A stretch of DNA of 33,225 nt from Methanomassiliicoccaceae archaeon (GCA_003550345.1 PUJZ01000071.1:1-33225), one strand, 5' to 3'. Positions 1-8,344 are shown, numbered from the stretch's first letter. Translations and numbers: made by a program. Notes: generated by a model not told the origin, from the sequence alone.

Positions 1-1366
1 CTTCGATATCATTCATTGACCTTTCCACTTTGAAATCAATTGAATAGAGCTTCTGCCACTCTTTTATCTGTGCTTCATTAGCACATATCTCATCATAATA
101 AGATTCGGGGATATGGTCTATAGTAATGCAGTAGTCGGACTGGAGCACGAACTTCTTCTTCTCCCATAGCATCTTCTGGAAATTCTCGAGCTGCGCCAGG
201 AAATCAATGATACGCAGCGCAACCGTCTTTAGAACCTTGGACCTCTTGACATATCTTTCCACTGGCAATTCGTTCTCTGTACCGAGGTCGTCCAATCGGA
301 AGACCTCGTTCTTGATATAGAAATCGAGTTCCTGGCCAAGGAAGGATCTAAGGTCCTTATGTATGAAGAAGTCACTGGAGCTTGCCCGCGTGAATCCGTG
401 CAGATGTTTCATGAGCCTTGTTTTTGGTTTGGTATCTCCGATGCTCTCTCCTTTCACTTTCTCCAATCCTATTTTCAGCCCAGGTGGTAGCGACTCGTTC
501 TCAAGTATGGATTCGGCGAGGGCCTCGATGATATCCTCATTGTTAGGTTTCTGCTTATTAACGCTAGGAGGGAAGGTCCTCTTCAAATCTGAATCCGAGA
601 GGCTGATATGCCTGAACCTTACGGTGAGCAGCCTCTTTTCCTCATTATAATTAATTCCATCTTCATTGTCGCTGATTACGAAGTAACGTTTATCCTTCTC
701 ACTTCCTGTTTCCATTTCCTTGTCAGAACTGACGACCTCGAACATAACCTTGTAATCACCAACATCGAATCCATGGCCACGTAGGAAACGGTCGGTCTTT
801 ACGTAATACTGGTCTTTATTTGCCCAGTGGAGCAGCACCTCCTCGCCGTTATATGGAACGGCATACTTCTCGTTGGCTGCATATCTTCGCAGTGAAAGAA
901 AGTCCCCGTCCTTATAATACCTGGTGAAGAAAGATTCCAGATGGGAGAATATCTCTGCCTTCTGCATATCACTCATGGTCGCGTCTTTCTCTTCTTTTTT
1001 AAGTTCTTTCCATTTTTCATTGAGTTCCTTTGCACGATTGCTGTTAAGATAATCTTGTTTTATCCCTTGAATGTCAATGGCTTCCTCGTGGATCTCCTCG
1101 CGTATCTGTGTCTCCAAAGATGCGATATCTTTGCTTATCCTCTCACGAAGTTCAGAGTCATATCTTCCGAATTCGGTGTCAACCAATTCGACCAGCTCGT
1201 TATCAAGGAACCGAATAATTTCCTGCTTCCTTTGATTAAGTATCCGATAAATGCCAAAACCCAGTTCGGGGGAGTCTATCTGGAATATTTCAACGAGGGA
1301 TCTCCTCAGACTCTTCTTCAATTCGTCGAGGCGTTGTAGGTTGTGATCAGCGGTTTTTCGATTCAT
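1..1366 (-). CDS. DNA methyltransferase, N-terminal part (type III Mod-like), cut by window edge
   Basis: An uninterrupted frame of 455 codons starts at ATG 1364-1366 and runs off the left edge. It is preceded by an AAGGT Shine-Dalgarno-like stretch and AT-rich TATA-like sequence near 1392-1402. Visible features are an N-terminal helical region with GFGIYRILNQ near residues 36-45, a charged coiled region, and a block near residues 150-190 with FFTRYYKDGDF, YAVPYNGEEV and LHWANKDQYYVKT. I recognise this block from the N-terminal regions of large site-specific adenine methyltransferases of type III-like restriction-modification systems. The catalytic domain itself, with its DPPY and FxGxG motifs, would lie outside the window, so methylation is inferred from the N-terminus only. 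The gene is clearly more AT-rich than its neighbours, which fits an acquired defence gene. Its partner restriction or helicase gene would be expected to the left. Confidence 0.6.
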   Translation of the reverse strand, partial: MNRKTADHNLQRLDELKKSLRRSLVEIFQIDSPELGFGIYRILNQRKQEIIRFLDNELVELVDTEFGRYDSELRERISKDIASLETQIREEIHEEAIDIQGIKQDYLNSNRAKELNEKWKELKKEEKDATMSDMQKAEIFSHLESFFTRYYKDGDFLSLRRYAANEKYAVPYNGEEVLLHWANKDQYYVKTDRFLRGHGFDVGDYKVMFEVVSSDKEMETGSEKDKRYFVISDNEDGINYNEEKRLLTVRFRHISLSDSDLKRTFPPSVNKQKPNNEDIIEALAESILENESLPPGLKIGLEKVKGESIGDTKPKTRLMKHLHGFTRASSSDFFIHKDLRSFLGQELDFYIKNEVFRLDDLGTENELPVERYVKRSKVLKTVALRIIDFLAQLENFQKMLWEKKKFVLQSDYCITIDHIPESYYDEICANEAQIKEWQKLYSIDFKVERSMNDIE

Positions 1367-2239
1367 GGTGAGACCTTTTTAATTAAATTATTATATTTAT
1401 TAAATTATTGATATTCCGATGTTTTCTAATCACTTGATGATTGTAGTAACTGTAATGATTATTTCCATATTGTATGTTTTGATGTAATTGTATTGTGCTT
1501 ATATTAATTTAATGAATTTTTAATAAAAATTTTGTCAACGACGGTTGCCCGAATATCAACATGATTACGGCCGAATCCTGAGTTTCATTGGGGATTATCG
1601 TCCACGGAATCACTTTTTGGAAATTGCGGTTTAATCGCTGTTTAGAAACTGGAATTCTACTATACAATATACATTACTAATATTATGTGTTATGATATTG
1701 CCTAATACAATTAAGTAATATGCTAAACTGTAATTTCCGACATGAAATTGTCATCAATATACGGCCGCATACGCAATGAACAGTCTGATTTTCTTGCATT
1801 GAACGATGATGTGCCCAGTGGAGTGGATTATCGAGTTTAACAAAATATTGTTTCCATGGCCTTCGATGGCCGGACATCGAACTACGACAGAATCGTATCG
1901 GTGAAAATGTCGGAGAACGTTAGGATGGACGTTATGACCTCTATGAGCACCGAAAAAATTTGCGCCTGATGGATGCCCTCTCGACTGCAGCGGTTCCGCC
2001 TTCAGCCAAAGCGCCTTTCTGATATACTCTTCCCTCCCAGATTCCTGTAAGAACTCAGCCTCGAGAGATAATCATTCAATCTCCACCGGCATCCAGGAAT
2101 TTGATGGACAGCCTCGCCGGGATGATAGGCAGACGTGACGTCCATATCCATCACAGGAACGATATACTTAGCATCAGATTCGAGGTGGCCGCCTACACCG
2201 ACCTGGAGCATGCATGACATTTGACGGTCAGGAAGCGCC
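1367..2239. other. AT-rich spacer with no intact gene
   Basis: This 870-base stretch separates the methyltransferase from the chromosomal-type genes. Bases 1370-1700 are very AT-rich and hold TATA-like sequences. The right half carries what looks like a decayed plus-strand gene, listed separately. A minus-strand frame of 72 codons at 2002-2220 is also open, but it has no recognisable motif and overlaps the plus-strand remnant. I see no tRNA-like or repeat structure. Confidence 0.5.
1742..2217 (+). pseudogene. Probable broken plus-strand gene of unknown function
   Basis: A protein-like reading begins at ATG 1742 (MKLSSIYGRIRNEQ). It meets TAA at 1838-1840 and continues in the same frame to TGA at 1967-1969. 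It then resumes one frame away, after an A6 run at 1953-1958, as LMDALSTAAVPPSAKAPF. A TGA follows at 2020-2022, and the frame then stays open to TGA at 2215-2217, ending RFEVAAYTDLEHA. Two in-frame stops and one shift at a homopolymer fit a decaying gene near the edge of an acquired segment. No family is recognised. The alternative is a chance open frame, or a real minus-strand gene at 2002-2220. Confidence 0.33.
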
Positions 2240-3001
2240 TCACCGAGGAACGGGCTTGAAGACGATGGCTGAATTCACGTAGATGGACTCCATCATCTGA
2301 TACTCCATCATTTGCGATATGATGTATGATTTGAACAGCTCCTCTTTGTCGGGATGCATCTCCACCAGCTCCAGGCATCTCCTGGTAAGCATGTCCAGCT
2401 CTCTCTCGTAGTCCTTCTTCAGCGCATCTTTGTCGGTTAGCACGTGTTCATCGATTATCCGCATCCCCGCCTCATTGGCCTGCTGCCCTATGGGCTCGGA
2501 GATGTCATGGTAACCCTCGTCGATGATAATCAGACCGTCCTCCGCCAGGCATCCCTTGAGCGCCGATAGGGTGTCCTTGTGGTCTCCGAACACCTGGCCG
2601 ATGGAGCCCAGCACGATCACGTCGTAATCCCTGAGCTCCTTGACCTTCTCGCGGATATCGGCCTCCTCGAAGGAGCACAGCCCCTCGACGCCCAGCTCCT
2701 TGGCTTTGGACATGGCCTCCCCTATGAACTCTGGAATTGCGTCTACGCCCATGCATCGGCAGCCTAGCTTGCTCGCCGCCGATATGCAGACCGCGCCTTT
2801 ACCGCAACCGAGGTCCAGGAGACTGGCGCCTTCGGGTTCGGCCTTGTTCCTCCTTATCAATTCAATTATGACGTCTGGATAGGTGCCCATCTCCCAGAAG
2901 TCCTGCAGTATGTAGGGCAGATGGGGAAGCAGCTCCTTGTCCTTCACGCTCATGGCCTCGGCGACGCTGTCCTCGATCGGTTTCATGCTCGTGTCAATCA
3001 T
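2240..3001 (-). CDS. Class I SAM-dependent methyltransferase
   Basis: This 253-residue cytoplasmic protein has a Rossmann-type methyltransferase core. Motif I is LLDLGCGKGAVCIS near residues 61-74. The acidic end of strand 2 is GVDAIPEF, motif II is the EEADIREK region, and a post-motif DYDVIVLGSIGQVFGDH is followed by GLIIIDEGY. This layout is typical of the Methyltransf_25/11 group acting on small molecules, but the substrate cannot be read from the sequence. The gene lies 32 bases downstream of the ParB-like gene on the same strand and is probably cotranscribed with it. Its own Shine-Dalgarno is weak, and a second in-frame ATG at codon 6 is an alternative start. It may be a separate unit from the sulfur operon upstream. 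Confidence 0.8.
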   Translation of the reverse strand: MIDTSMKPIEDSVAEAMSVKDKELLPHLPYILQDFWEMGTYPDVIIELIRRNKAEPEGASLLDLGCGKGAVCISAASKLGCRCMGVDAIPEFIGEAMSKAKELGVEGLCSFEEADIREKVKELRDYDVIVLGSIGQVFGDHKDTLSALKGCLAEDGLIIIDEGYHDISEPIGQQANEAGMRIIDEHVLTDKDALKKDYERELDMLTRRCLELVEMHPDKEELFKSYIISQMMEYQMMESIYVNSAIVFKPVPR

Positions 3002-3033
3002 TGCTTTGGCTCAATGATAACGTTTTCTTGTCC

Positions 3034-3756
3034 TTACCGAGAAACGGAGTCTTGATGTTGTACAGGGGGCTCTCTCAATCCCTCGAGATGGTCGATGGCG
3101 CTCTCATGCACACAGCCGACCTCGACTGGCACCCTCTTTTCGGTCAGCCTGCCCATAAGATTCAGTGAATATGCTATCGCGAAACGGTGGTTGCCGTCCT
3201 CTCCGAGGAAGAGCTCGCCGTCCGGCCCTACATGGACGACTATTCCTCCTCTCTCCCGGAAATTCCTCGGTTCCACCCGATCCCTGGGTTTCAGACCTCC
3301 GTCCTCCGCTATCTCATCGAAGAGCGAGTCCAGCCTTCGGAGGTAGTCGTCTATGTCCGACATGCTGCGGCAGCCGTAAGCGCCTGGATATTTCTCCATC
3401 GCCCGGGCGATGCGTTCAGCCTCGTCGGTCTCCTCCCACGGGACTCCGTGCAACCAATGCTGGACGCAATCCCTGATTATGCTGATTTCCTCCACAGGAA
3501 TGGAGTTCTCGTAAGGCCATGCGCCTTTGATTACCTTCGCCGAGATCTCGTCCTTGCGCCCCATCCTCTTCATGCGCATACTGCAGTCTTCTATATCCAT
3601 CCAAAGCCGCTCGGCGAAGCGCGGTGCATCGTCCCCGTGGACTATCCTGTTGTGGACATCGCGCAGAATATATATCCTATAGCCTGTGAGCTCAGCGAGA
3701 GCCAGCTCGAAGAATTTCCTTGATTTGTTCTTCCTGAGCATCTGCTTGAGGTCCAT
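3034..3756 (-). CDS. ParB/sulfiredoxin-fold-like protein
   Basis: This is a 240-residue soluble protein of unassigned function. The C-terminal half contains GGIVVHVGPDGELFLGEDGNHRFAIA. The DGNHR element resembles the nucleotide-binding motif of ParB/sulfiredoxin (Srx-like) folds. The N-terminal half is rich in Arg, Asp and Trp and has no recognised domain. I chose ATG 3754-3756 because AAGGTGG lies 5 bases upstream; an in-frame GTG nine bases earlier is possible. A TATA-like TCTAAATATC about 60 bases upstream suggests its own promoter, 134 bases after sufE. The methyltransferase follows directly, so the two may modify or process the same small molecule. The fold assignment is moderate and the function is unknown. 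Confidence 0.6.
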   Translation of the reverse strand: MDLKQMLRKNKSRKFFELALAELTGYRIYILRDVHNRIVHGDDAPRFAERLWMDIEDCSMRMKRMGRKDEISAKVIKGAWPYENSIPVEEISIIRDCVQHWLHGVPWEETDEAERIARAMEKYPGAYGCRSMSDIDDYLRRLDSLFDEIAEDGGLKPRDRVEPRNFRERGGIVVHVGPDGELFLGEDGNHRFAIAYSLNLMGRLTEKRVPVEVGCVHESAIDHLEGLREPPVQHQDSVSR

Positions 3757-3899
3757 GACGTCCACCTTACACCGCTGAGAATGTTCGGCCCCTGATGCCT
3801 TCTGGGATATTTAGATATGCAGTGGTGATTGAATGTCGGACCAATCAATCCATTTCTTAATATTAGGGTATGGCCTAGAAAACAATAGCAATCGAAATA

Positions 3900-4310
3900 T
3901 CATTTATGATTCCGTACGAAGCCCATGATCGTGTTTATTATGTTCTTCACCCCATCGCTCCTTGATGGCGAAAGGTTCGTGCTCAGACCTGTTTCGTCCA
4001 AGAAGAAAAGCTCGGAATCCATTATCTCCTCTGGCCTCGTTCCGTCCATCACTCTCAGCAACAACGATAGGATCCCCCTAGTGATCAATGCGTCGCTATC
4101 TGCCTCGAGTTTCAACGTGCCGTTCTCCATGCCCATCCTCAACCAGACATTGGATTGACAGCCAGGTATGGCGTTATCCTCCGTTCTATGTTCTGGGCTG
4201 AGCGCATCGAGCCCCCGTCCTAATTCTATAAGGTGCTCGTACACATCGAACCAGTCATCCAAGACGGAGAACTCCGCGACGATTTCATTCTGGATCTCTA
4301 CGATGTCCAT
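3900..4310 (-). CDS. sufE: SufE-like sulfur acceptor for cysteine desulfurase
   Basis: This 136-residue cytoplasmic protein accepts persulfide sulfur from SufS and passes it on. The signature IPGCQSNVW carries the acceptor Cys at residue 51, the same number as in E. coli SufE. The N-terminal helix (EIQNEIVAEFSVLDDWFDVYEHLIELG) and the LSLLLRVMDGTRPEEI segment are typical of the family, and the length is normal. The start lies 4 bases after the sufS stop, which implies translational coupling. There is no SufBCD scaffold nearby. In this operon the sulfur may therefore serve EanB rather than Fe-S assembly; that role is inferred from context only. The gene ends the operon. Confidence 0.9.
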   Translation of the reverse strand: MDIVEIQNEIVAEFSVLDDWFDVYEHLIELGRGLDALSPEHRTEDNAIPGCQSNVWLRMGMENGTLKLEADSDALITRGILSLLLRVMDGTRPEEIMDSELFFLDETGLSTNLSPSRSDGVKNIINTIMGFVRNHK

Positions 4311-4314
4311 TGTA

Positions 4315-5532
4315 TCAGGCGAACAGTCCCTGGACCTTTCTAAGGCCCTCCGCTAGTATGTCTATCTCCTCCACGGTGTTGTACATCGCCAAGCTGGCTC
4401 TAACATTGCCTGTGATTCCATAATGGTCCATTAACGGCTCGGCGCAATGGGTCCCGGTCCGGACTGCGATCCCCATCTTGTCCAGTATCTGGCCGGCATC
4501 GTAATGATGGATACCGTCCAGATTGAATGAGAAGACCGGGCAGCGCAGGGGGGCGTTCCCGTAGAGGGTGAGCCCCTCGAATCCTGCGAGCGATTCCAGC
4601 ATATGTTCTGTCAGGACTGCCTCATGCTTCGCCACATTTTCCATCCCCAACGACGCGATGTAGTCCAAGGCGGCCGAAAGGCTCACCGCGCCCACGTAGT
4701 TCGGAGTTCCGGCCTCGAACTTGAGAGGCGGTTCTGCATAGGTGGTGCCGCCCATCTTCACTATGCCTACCATCCCCCCGCCGCCTTGGTACGGGGGCAT
4801 GTCCTCCAGCCATTCCGATTTCCCGTACAGCACTCCGATGCCCGTCTCGGCGTGCACCTTGTGGCCGCTGAATGCCAGGAAGTCGCAGTCGATGTCCTGG
4901 ACGTCCACCTTCATATGCGGGGCCGATTGGGCGGCGTCGACTAGCAACGGCACATCGTGCTCGTGGGCCAGTGACGCGATGTCCTTGACCGGGTTGACCG
5001 TCCCCAGTACGTTGGAGACATGGCTGACCGCGACCATCCTTGTGCGGGGATTGAGCATCTCCTCCAGCAGATGGGTTTCCAGGTTGCCGTCGTCATCGAA
5101 GGGCATCGACCTCAAAGAGGCCCCGCTGCGTTCGCAGGCCATCTGCCAGGGCACGATGTTGGAGTGGTGCTCCATATCGGTGACTATCACCTCATCCCCC
5201 CTTTCCAGATATGCGGAGGCGAAGGACTGTGCAACAAGGTTGATGCTCTCCGTCGTACCTCTGGTGAATATCACCTCCTCGTCCCGGGGGGCGTTGATGA
5301 ACCCCCTCACCTTGGACCTGGCGTCCTCGTAGGCGGCGCTGCATCTCCCGCTCAGCTCATGGACGCCCCGGTGGATGTTGCTGTTGTGATTGGTGTAGAG
5401 GTCGGTGACCGCCTCGATGACGCAGCGCGGCTTCTGGGATGTGGCGGAGTTGTCGAAATACACCAGCGGACGGCCGTGGACCTCGCTGGAGAGTATGGGG
5501 AAGTCCTCTCTGACCCTCTCCACATCGAACAT
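4315..5532 (-). CDS. sufS: Cysteine desulfurase, SufS type (group II)
   Basis: This 405-residue PLP enzyme converts L-cysteine to alanine and an enzyme-bound persulfide. The PLP lysine is in SGHKVHAETG (K225). The persulfide cysteine is in RTGTHCAEPLM (C363) on a short loop, as in group II enzymes. Further family marks are YFDNSATSQKP near residues 25-34, TEHHSN-like DMEHHSNIVPW, DAAQSAPH with the cofactor Asp, and NVRASLAMYNT near the C-terminus. These positions are almost identical to E. coli SufS (K226, C364). GAGGTC precedes the ATG by 6 bases. The gene starts 10 bases after eanA and is followed by sufE after 4 bases. Placement between an ergothioneine pair and SufE suggests a dedicated sulfur supply. 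Confidence 0.95.
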   Translation of the reverse strand: MFDVERVREDFPILSSEVHGRPLVYFDNSATSQKPRCVIEAVTDLYTNHNSNIHRGVHELSGRCSAAYEDARSKVRGFINAPRDEEVIFTRGTTESINLVAQSFASAYLERGDEVIVTDMEHHSNIVPWQMACERSGASLRSMPFDDDGNLETHLLEEMLNPRTRMVAVSHVSNVLGTVNPVKDIASLAHEHDVPLLVDAAQSAPHMKVDVQDIDCDFLAFSGHKVHAETGIGVLYGKSEWLEDMPPYQGGGGMVGIVKMGGTTYAEPPLKFEAGTPNYVGAVSLSAALDYIASLGMENVAKHEAVLTEHMLESLAGFEGLTLYGNAPLRCPVFSFNLDGIHHYDAGQILDKMGIAVRTGTHCAEPLMDHYGITGNVRASLAMYNTVEEIDILAEGLRKVQGLFA

Positions 5533-5542
5533 GACCGCGACC

Positions 5543-6535
5543 TCAGGCCCCCAGCCTCAGCAGGGAGAACCATCCCCGCTCATCGCTGTGGCTCTCGCGC
5601 ACCGACAGCCCCACGCCCTCTATCATGCCCTGCACCTGCTCCGGGGTGAACTTGTAGGAGTTCTCGGTATGGATCATCTCGCCCTCCTGGATCTCTATGG
5701 GCGCTTCCAGGCCCTCCACGCGCACGGTTGCGGGCGCCAAGGCGCGAAGATGCATCTCGATGCGGGACTCCTCGGGGTTGAAGAAGGCCACATGCTCGAA
5801 CATCCCCGGATCGAGCTGGGAGCCTATCATCCTGTTGACCACGTTGACGATGTTGCGGTTGAACTCGGCGGTCACGCCCTGGCTGTCGTTGTAGGCCTCC
5901 TCCATCACCGCCGCGTCCTTCACCATGTCGACGCCCAGCAGCATCTCGTCACCGGGGCGCAACACCTGCGCTAGCTCCTGGAAGAAGTCGTAGGCCTTCT
6001 CCCTCTCCAGGTTGCCGATGGTGCTGCCGAAGAACACCAGCAGGCGTCGGCGGCCGTCGGGCACGCAGTCCAGGTGCGACAGGAAATCACCCACTATGCC
6101 GTGTATGTCCATGCCGGGGAACCTCCTCCTCAGTTCGGCGGCCGATTCCTCCACCGCCGAGCGGCTGAAATCGACCGGCACATAGCGCAGGGTGGGGATG
6201 TCCTCGGCGGGCACGCGGCCGAGCAGAATGGATATCTTGGAGCAGTCGCCGCTTCCCAGCTCCACGATGTCATGGCCCCTTAGGCCGTGGGCCATCGCGT
6301 CGGCGGCCATGGCTATCAGCCTCTTCTCCAGCTTGGGAGGGTAGTACTCGGGAAGCTCGGTTATCATCTCGTAGAGCTTGGACCCGCGTTCATCGTAGAA
6401 GAACATCGAGGGTATCTCCTTGGGCTCCTTCAGCAGGCCCTCCACTATCGAGTCGGCGAGGTGAGAGCCCTTCAACTCAGGGAGGAAGTCCTGGATGATG
6501 AGCTCCCCCTCCTTCGGAACGCGGCCTTCAGACAC
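5543..6535 (-). CDS. eanA: EgtD-type L-histidine N-alpha-methyltransferase (EanA)
   Basis: The 330-residue protein belongs to the EgtD family, which trimethylates histidine with SAM to give hercynine. SAM motif I is DIVELGSGDCSKI. The residues known to bind histidine in mycobacterial EgtD are present with matching spacing: Tyr in LPEYYP (Y65), Gly and Asn of GSTIGN (G170, N175), Tyr of AYND (Y215), Met of IEMHL (M261), and Glu and Ser of TENSYKF (E291, S293). These pairings rely on my memory of EgtD numbering. I chose GTG 6533-6535, which overlaps the eanB stop (GTGTCTGA) and has GGGAGG 6 bases upstream. An ATG-like frame extending to 6625 would add 30 low-complexity residues inside eanB. A length near 320 is normal. 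Confidence 0.92.
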   Translation of the reverse strand: MSEGRVPKEGELIIQDFLPELKGSHLADSIVEGLLKEPKEIPSMFFYDERGSKLYEMITELPEYYPPKLEKRLIAMAADAMAHGLRGHDIVELGSGDCSKISILLGRVPAEDIPTLRYVPVDFSRSAVEESAAELRRRFPGMDIHGIVGDFLSHLDCVPDGRRRLLVFFGSTIGNLEREKAYDFFQELAQVLRPGDEMLLGVDMVKDAAVMEEAYNDSQGVTAEFNRNIVNVVNRMIGSQLDPGMFEHVAFFNPEESRIEMHLRALAPATVRVEGLEAPIEIQEGEMIHTENSYKFTPEQVQGMIEGVGLSVRESHSDERGWFSLLRLGA

Positions 6536-7853
6536 CGTAGAGCCTCCCGCTGACCTTGATGTCCGCAGGCTCGCCGGTCTCGATGGGGTTGGCGTCGTCG
6601 CTGCTCCATTCGAACCATCCGCCATCGTAGACCGATATCCGCGGCCAACCCATCAGCCAGGCGTTGAAGAAGGCCTCGCTGCCCCTCCAGCCGGTGCCGC
6701 AGTAGAAAGAGTTGTGCTTGTCGGGGGTGATGCCGGCCTCGGCCCACATCCTCCCTATCTCATGGAATTCGCGGGTGGTGTGGTCGAGGTTGCGGTAGTT
6801 CTCCATATGATAGGCGTCGCTGCCGCAGTTGCCGAACACCGCTCCGGGTATCCTCCCTTTCTTCTCTATGTAGTTGTAACCGCTCACCCTCCCGATGAGC
6901 TCAGGCCAGCTCCGCACGCATACCAGGTTCGAGTCCTCCGCCCCAAGTATGCGCTTCGCCTCGTCGGTGTCCACCGCCAGATCGGGTCGCTGAGGTATGT
7001 CCGCTCCGAACCCGGCGGCCCGCGGAGGAGAGGGCTCGGAATCGCTCAGCGGGTACCCCTCGTCGGTCCATGACTGCATGCCGCCGTTCAGGACCCGCAC
7101 GTCATTGACGCCGGCGTACAGCATTATGAAGGCGCAGCGCATCGCCCCCAGCTGGCCGGCGCTGCTGCCGGGGAACGGGTCGTCGTTGCGGGGATGGGAG
7201 AACCTCCCGTAGAGTATGACGGTGCTGTCCTTGTCTATGCCCTTGGACTCCAGCGCCGCCGCCAGCTCATCGGGGGAGCGGCGGTTCCAGCTGACGGTGT
7301 CCTCCAGGGAGTTGGTGTCGAGGTCCAGCGCCCCGGGTATGTGCCCCTGCTCGTAATCAGCGCGGTTGCGGTAGTGGCAGTGGCATATCACCGGGCTAGC
7401 GCCCTCGCAGGTGGGAGCGGATCCGGTGTCGATCAGAAGCTTAAGCCATTGGGCGGGGACCAGATGCCGGTGGCGGGGCAGGCTCTGCATCGGCAGCGAC
7501 GGGTCCTCGCTCCACTCGTCCAGGAAATCATGGTAGACGCGGACGTCGCCATGCCCCAGCCTCTCCAGGCCGGAGGCGACCTTGACTGCCTCCTCCCCGT
7601 AGCCGTAGACAACCGCGCGGGGGAAGGAGAGGACCCCTTTGTCCTCCACGATGTCAGGCCAGTCGATGTAATTAAGCCACTTCCGGGGCAGGCTCCTGGC
7701 GCCTTCGATGTGGCCACCCCTGCTCTCGCCCCCCAGCCTCCAGCCGTTGTAGGCGTCCACAGGGCGGGCGTCGATTACCACCGTTCCTTCATCATCGAGC
7801 GCTTCCAGGAGCTGAGGGGTCGATATCTTTCGAGAGCCGCTCACTTTTTCCAT
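6528..7853 (-). CDS. eanB: EanB-type hercynine sulfurtransferase (multi-rhodanese)
   Basis: The 441-residue protein has three rhodanese-like domains, at about residues 10-115, 130-270 and 290-435. Only the last has the active loop, FYCGTGWRGS, with Cys385. In Chlorobium EanB, the enzyme that puts polysulfide sulfur directly on hercynine to give ergothioneine without oxygen, the catalytic Cys is 412 and Tyr353 is important. Here Y326 lies exactly 59 residues before C385. C157, C312 and C343 fall at the spacings of the other EanB cysteines 184, 339 and 370 as I recall them. The GYNYIEKKGRIPGA block carries this Tyr. GGAGG lies 8 bases before the ATG. The gene leads the operon and overlaps eanA by 8 bases. 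An ordinary thiosulfate sulfurtransferase is less likely given this spacing and the neighbour. Confidence 0.88.
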   Translation of the reverse strand: MEKVSGSRKISTPQLLEALDDEGTVVIDARPVDAYNGWRLGGESRGGHIEGARSLPRKWLNYIDWPDIVEDKGVLSFPRAVVYGYGEEAVKVASGLERLGHGDVRVYHDFLDEWSEDPSLPMQSLPRHRHLVPAQWLKLLIDTGSAPTCEGASPVICHCHYRNRADYEQGHIPGALDLDTNSLEDTVSWNRRSPDELAAALESKGIDKDSTVILYGRFSHPRNDDPFPGSSAGQLGAMRCAFIMLYAGVNDVRVLNGGMQSWTDEGYPLSDSEPSPPRAAGFGADIPQRPDLAVDTDEAKRILGAEDSNLVCVRSWPELIGRVSGYNYIEKKGRIPGAVFGNCGSDAYHMENYRNLDHTTREFHEIGRMWAEAGITPDKHNSFYCGTGWRGSEAFFNAWLMGWPRISVYDGGWFEWSSDDANPIETGEPADIKVSGRLYGV

Positions 7854-7937
7854 ATGTTCGGCCTCCGCCTGTTCCGTTGATGGTGCGGCGACGCTTCCTC
7901 CTTGAACCTGTAGGCGGCGCCGGCGCTGTGACTGTTT

Positions 7938-7952
7938 CGATGATTATCATCG
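7938..7952 (-). promoter_or_regulatory. Palindrome upstream of eanB, candidate operator
   Basis: CGATGATTATCATCG is a perfect 7-bp inverted repeat around one T, 85 bases before the eanB start codon. AT-rich sequence just upstream on the minus strand (AAAAATCTATTAG) could serve as a weak TATA box, which would put the palindrome near the transcription start. It is a candidate repressor site for the ergothioneine/SufSE operon; the regulator is unknown. Confidence 0.4.
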
Positions 7953-8298
7953 CTAATAGATTTTTGTTTCTTACCTCTATTCCCGCATAGGCTTGATGCA
8001 GCGTCCTGGGCGGCCATGTTCTGCCTTCAAAACGCTTATGGGCAAAGCGTTGTAGTGCACTATGGATTATTATTAATTATTAATGTATGTTACGTACAAA
8101 ATCAAAATAAATTAGATTATTGTATTTTCTACATGTTTCAATACGGTTTAATGATTAACGTCATTAACCCCTATATTTCCACTGCAGAAATCAGGCGAGC
8201 ACAGTGTACGGGCACGGATACGGCGGATCAGGGCGGTCGGCTCTTAAGAGACAAGCGCAGGGCATCACGTGCAGAGTTCAGAAGGCGGCCCTGAATGC

Positions 8299-8304
8299 AA
8301 AAAA
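8299..8304 (-). terminator. Oligo-T tract after the transporter gene
   Basis: A run of six T residues on the minus strand lies about 40 bases past the stop codon of the acetate-transporter-like gene. Archaeal transcription commonly ends at such tracts without a hairpin. No experimental support is available. Confidence 0.35.
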
Positions 8305-8344
8305 TGATTGGGTTAAGGGGTTTGGCGCTACTGTTGCTACACGA

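Larger units (their letters stand above)
7854..8344. other. Intergenic region between eanB and the transporter gene
   Basis: This gap of about 490 bases holds no supported gene; a 92-codon plus-strand frame at 8016 lacks any motif. Besides the eanB operator it contains a stem with 7-bp arms, AACGCTT at 8031-8037 and AAGCGTT at 8045-8051. It also has an imperfect inverted repeat around GGTTTAATGA / TCATTAACC near 8144-8168, and an AT-rich stretch between them. The right end carries the transporter's downstream T-tract. Confidence 0.45.

Noticed and set aside
363-1339. Two short plus-strand frames (95 and 132 codons)
   Set aside because: They lie opposite the continuous 455-codon methyltransferase frame, which has recognisable family blocks.
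6536-6625. Thirty-codon N-terminal extension of eanA
   Set aside because: It lies inside eanB, is low complexity, and the GTG at 6535 has a better ribosome site and gives the usual family length.
8016-8294. A 92-codon plus-strand frame in the gap left of the transporter gene
   Set aside because: No Shine-Dalgarno, AT-rich low-complexity first half, random second half, no motif.
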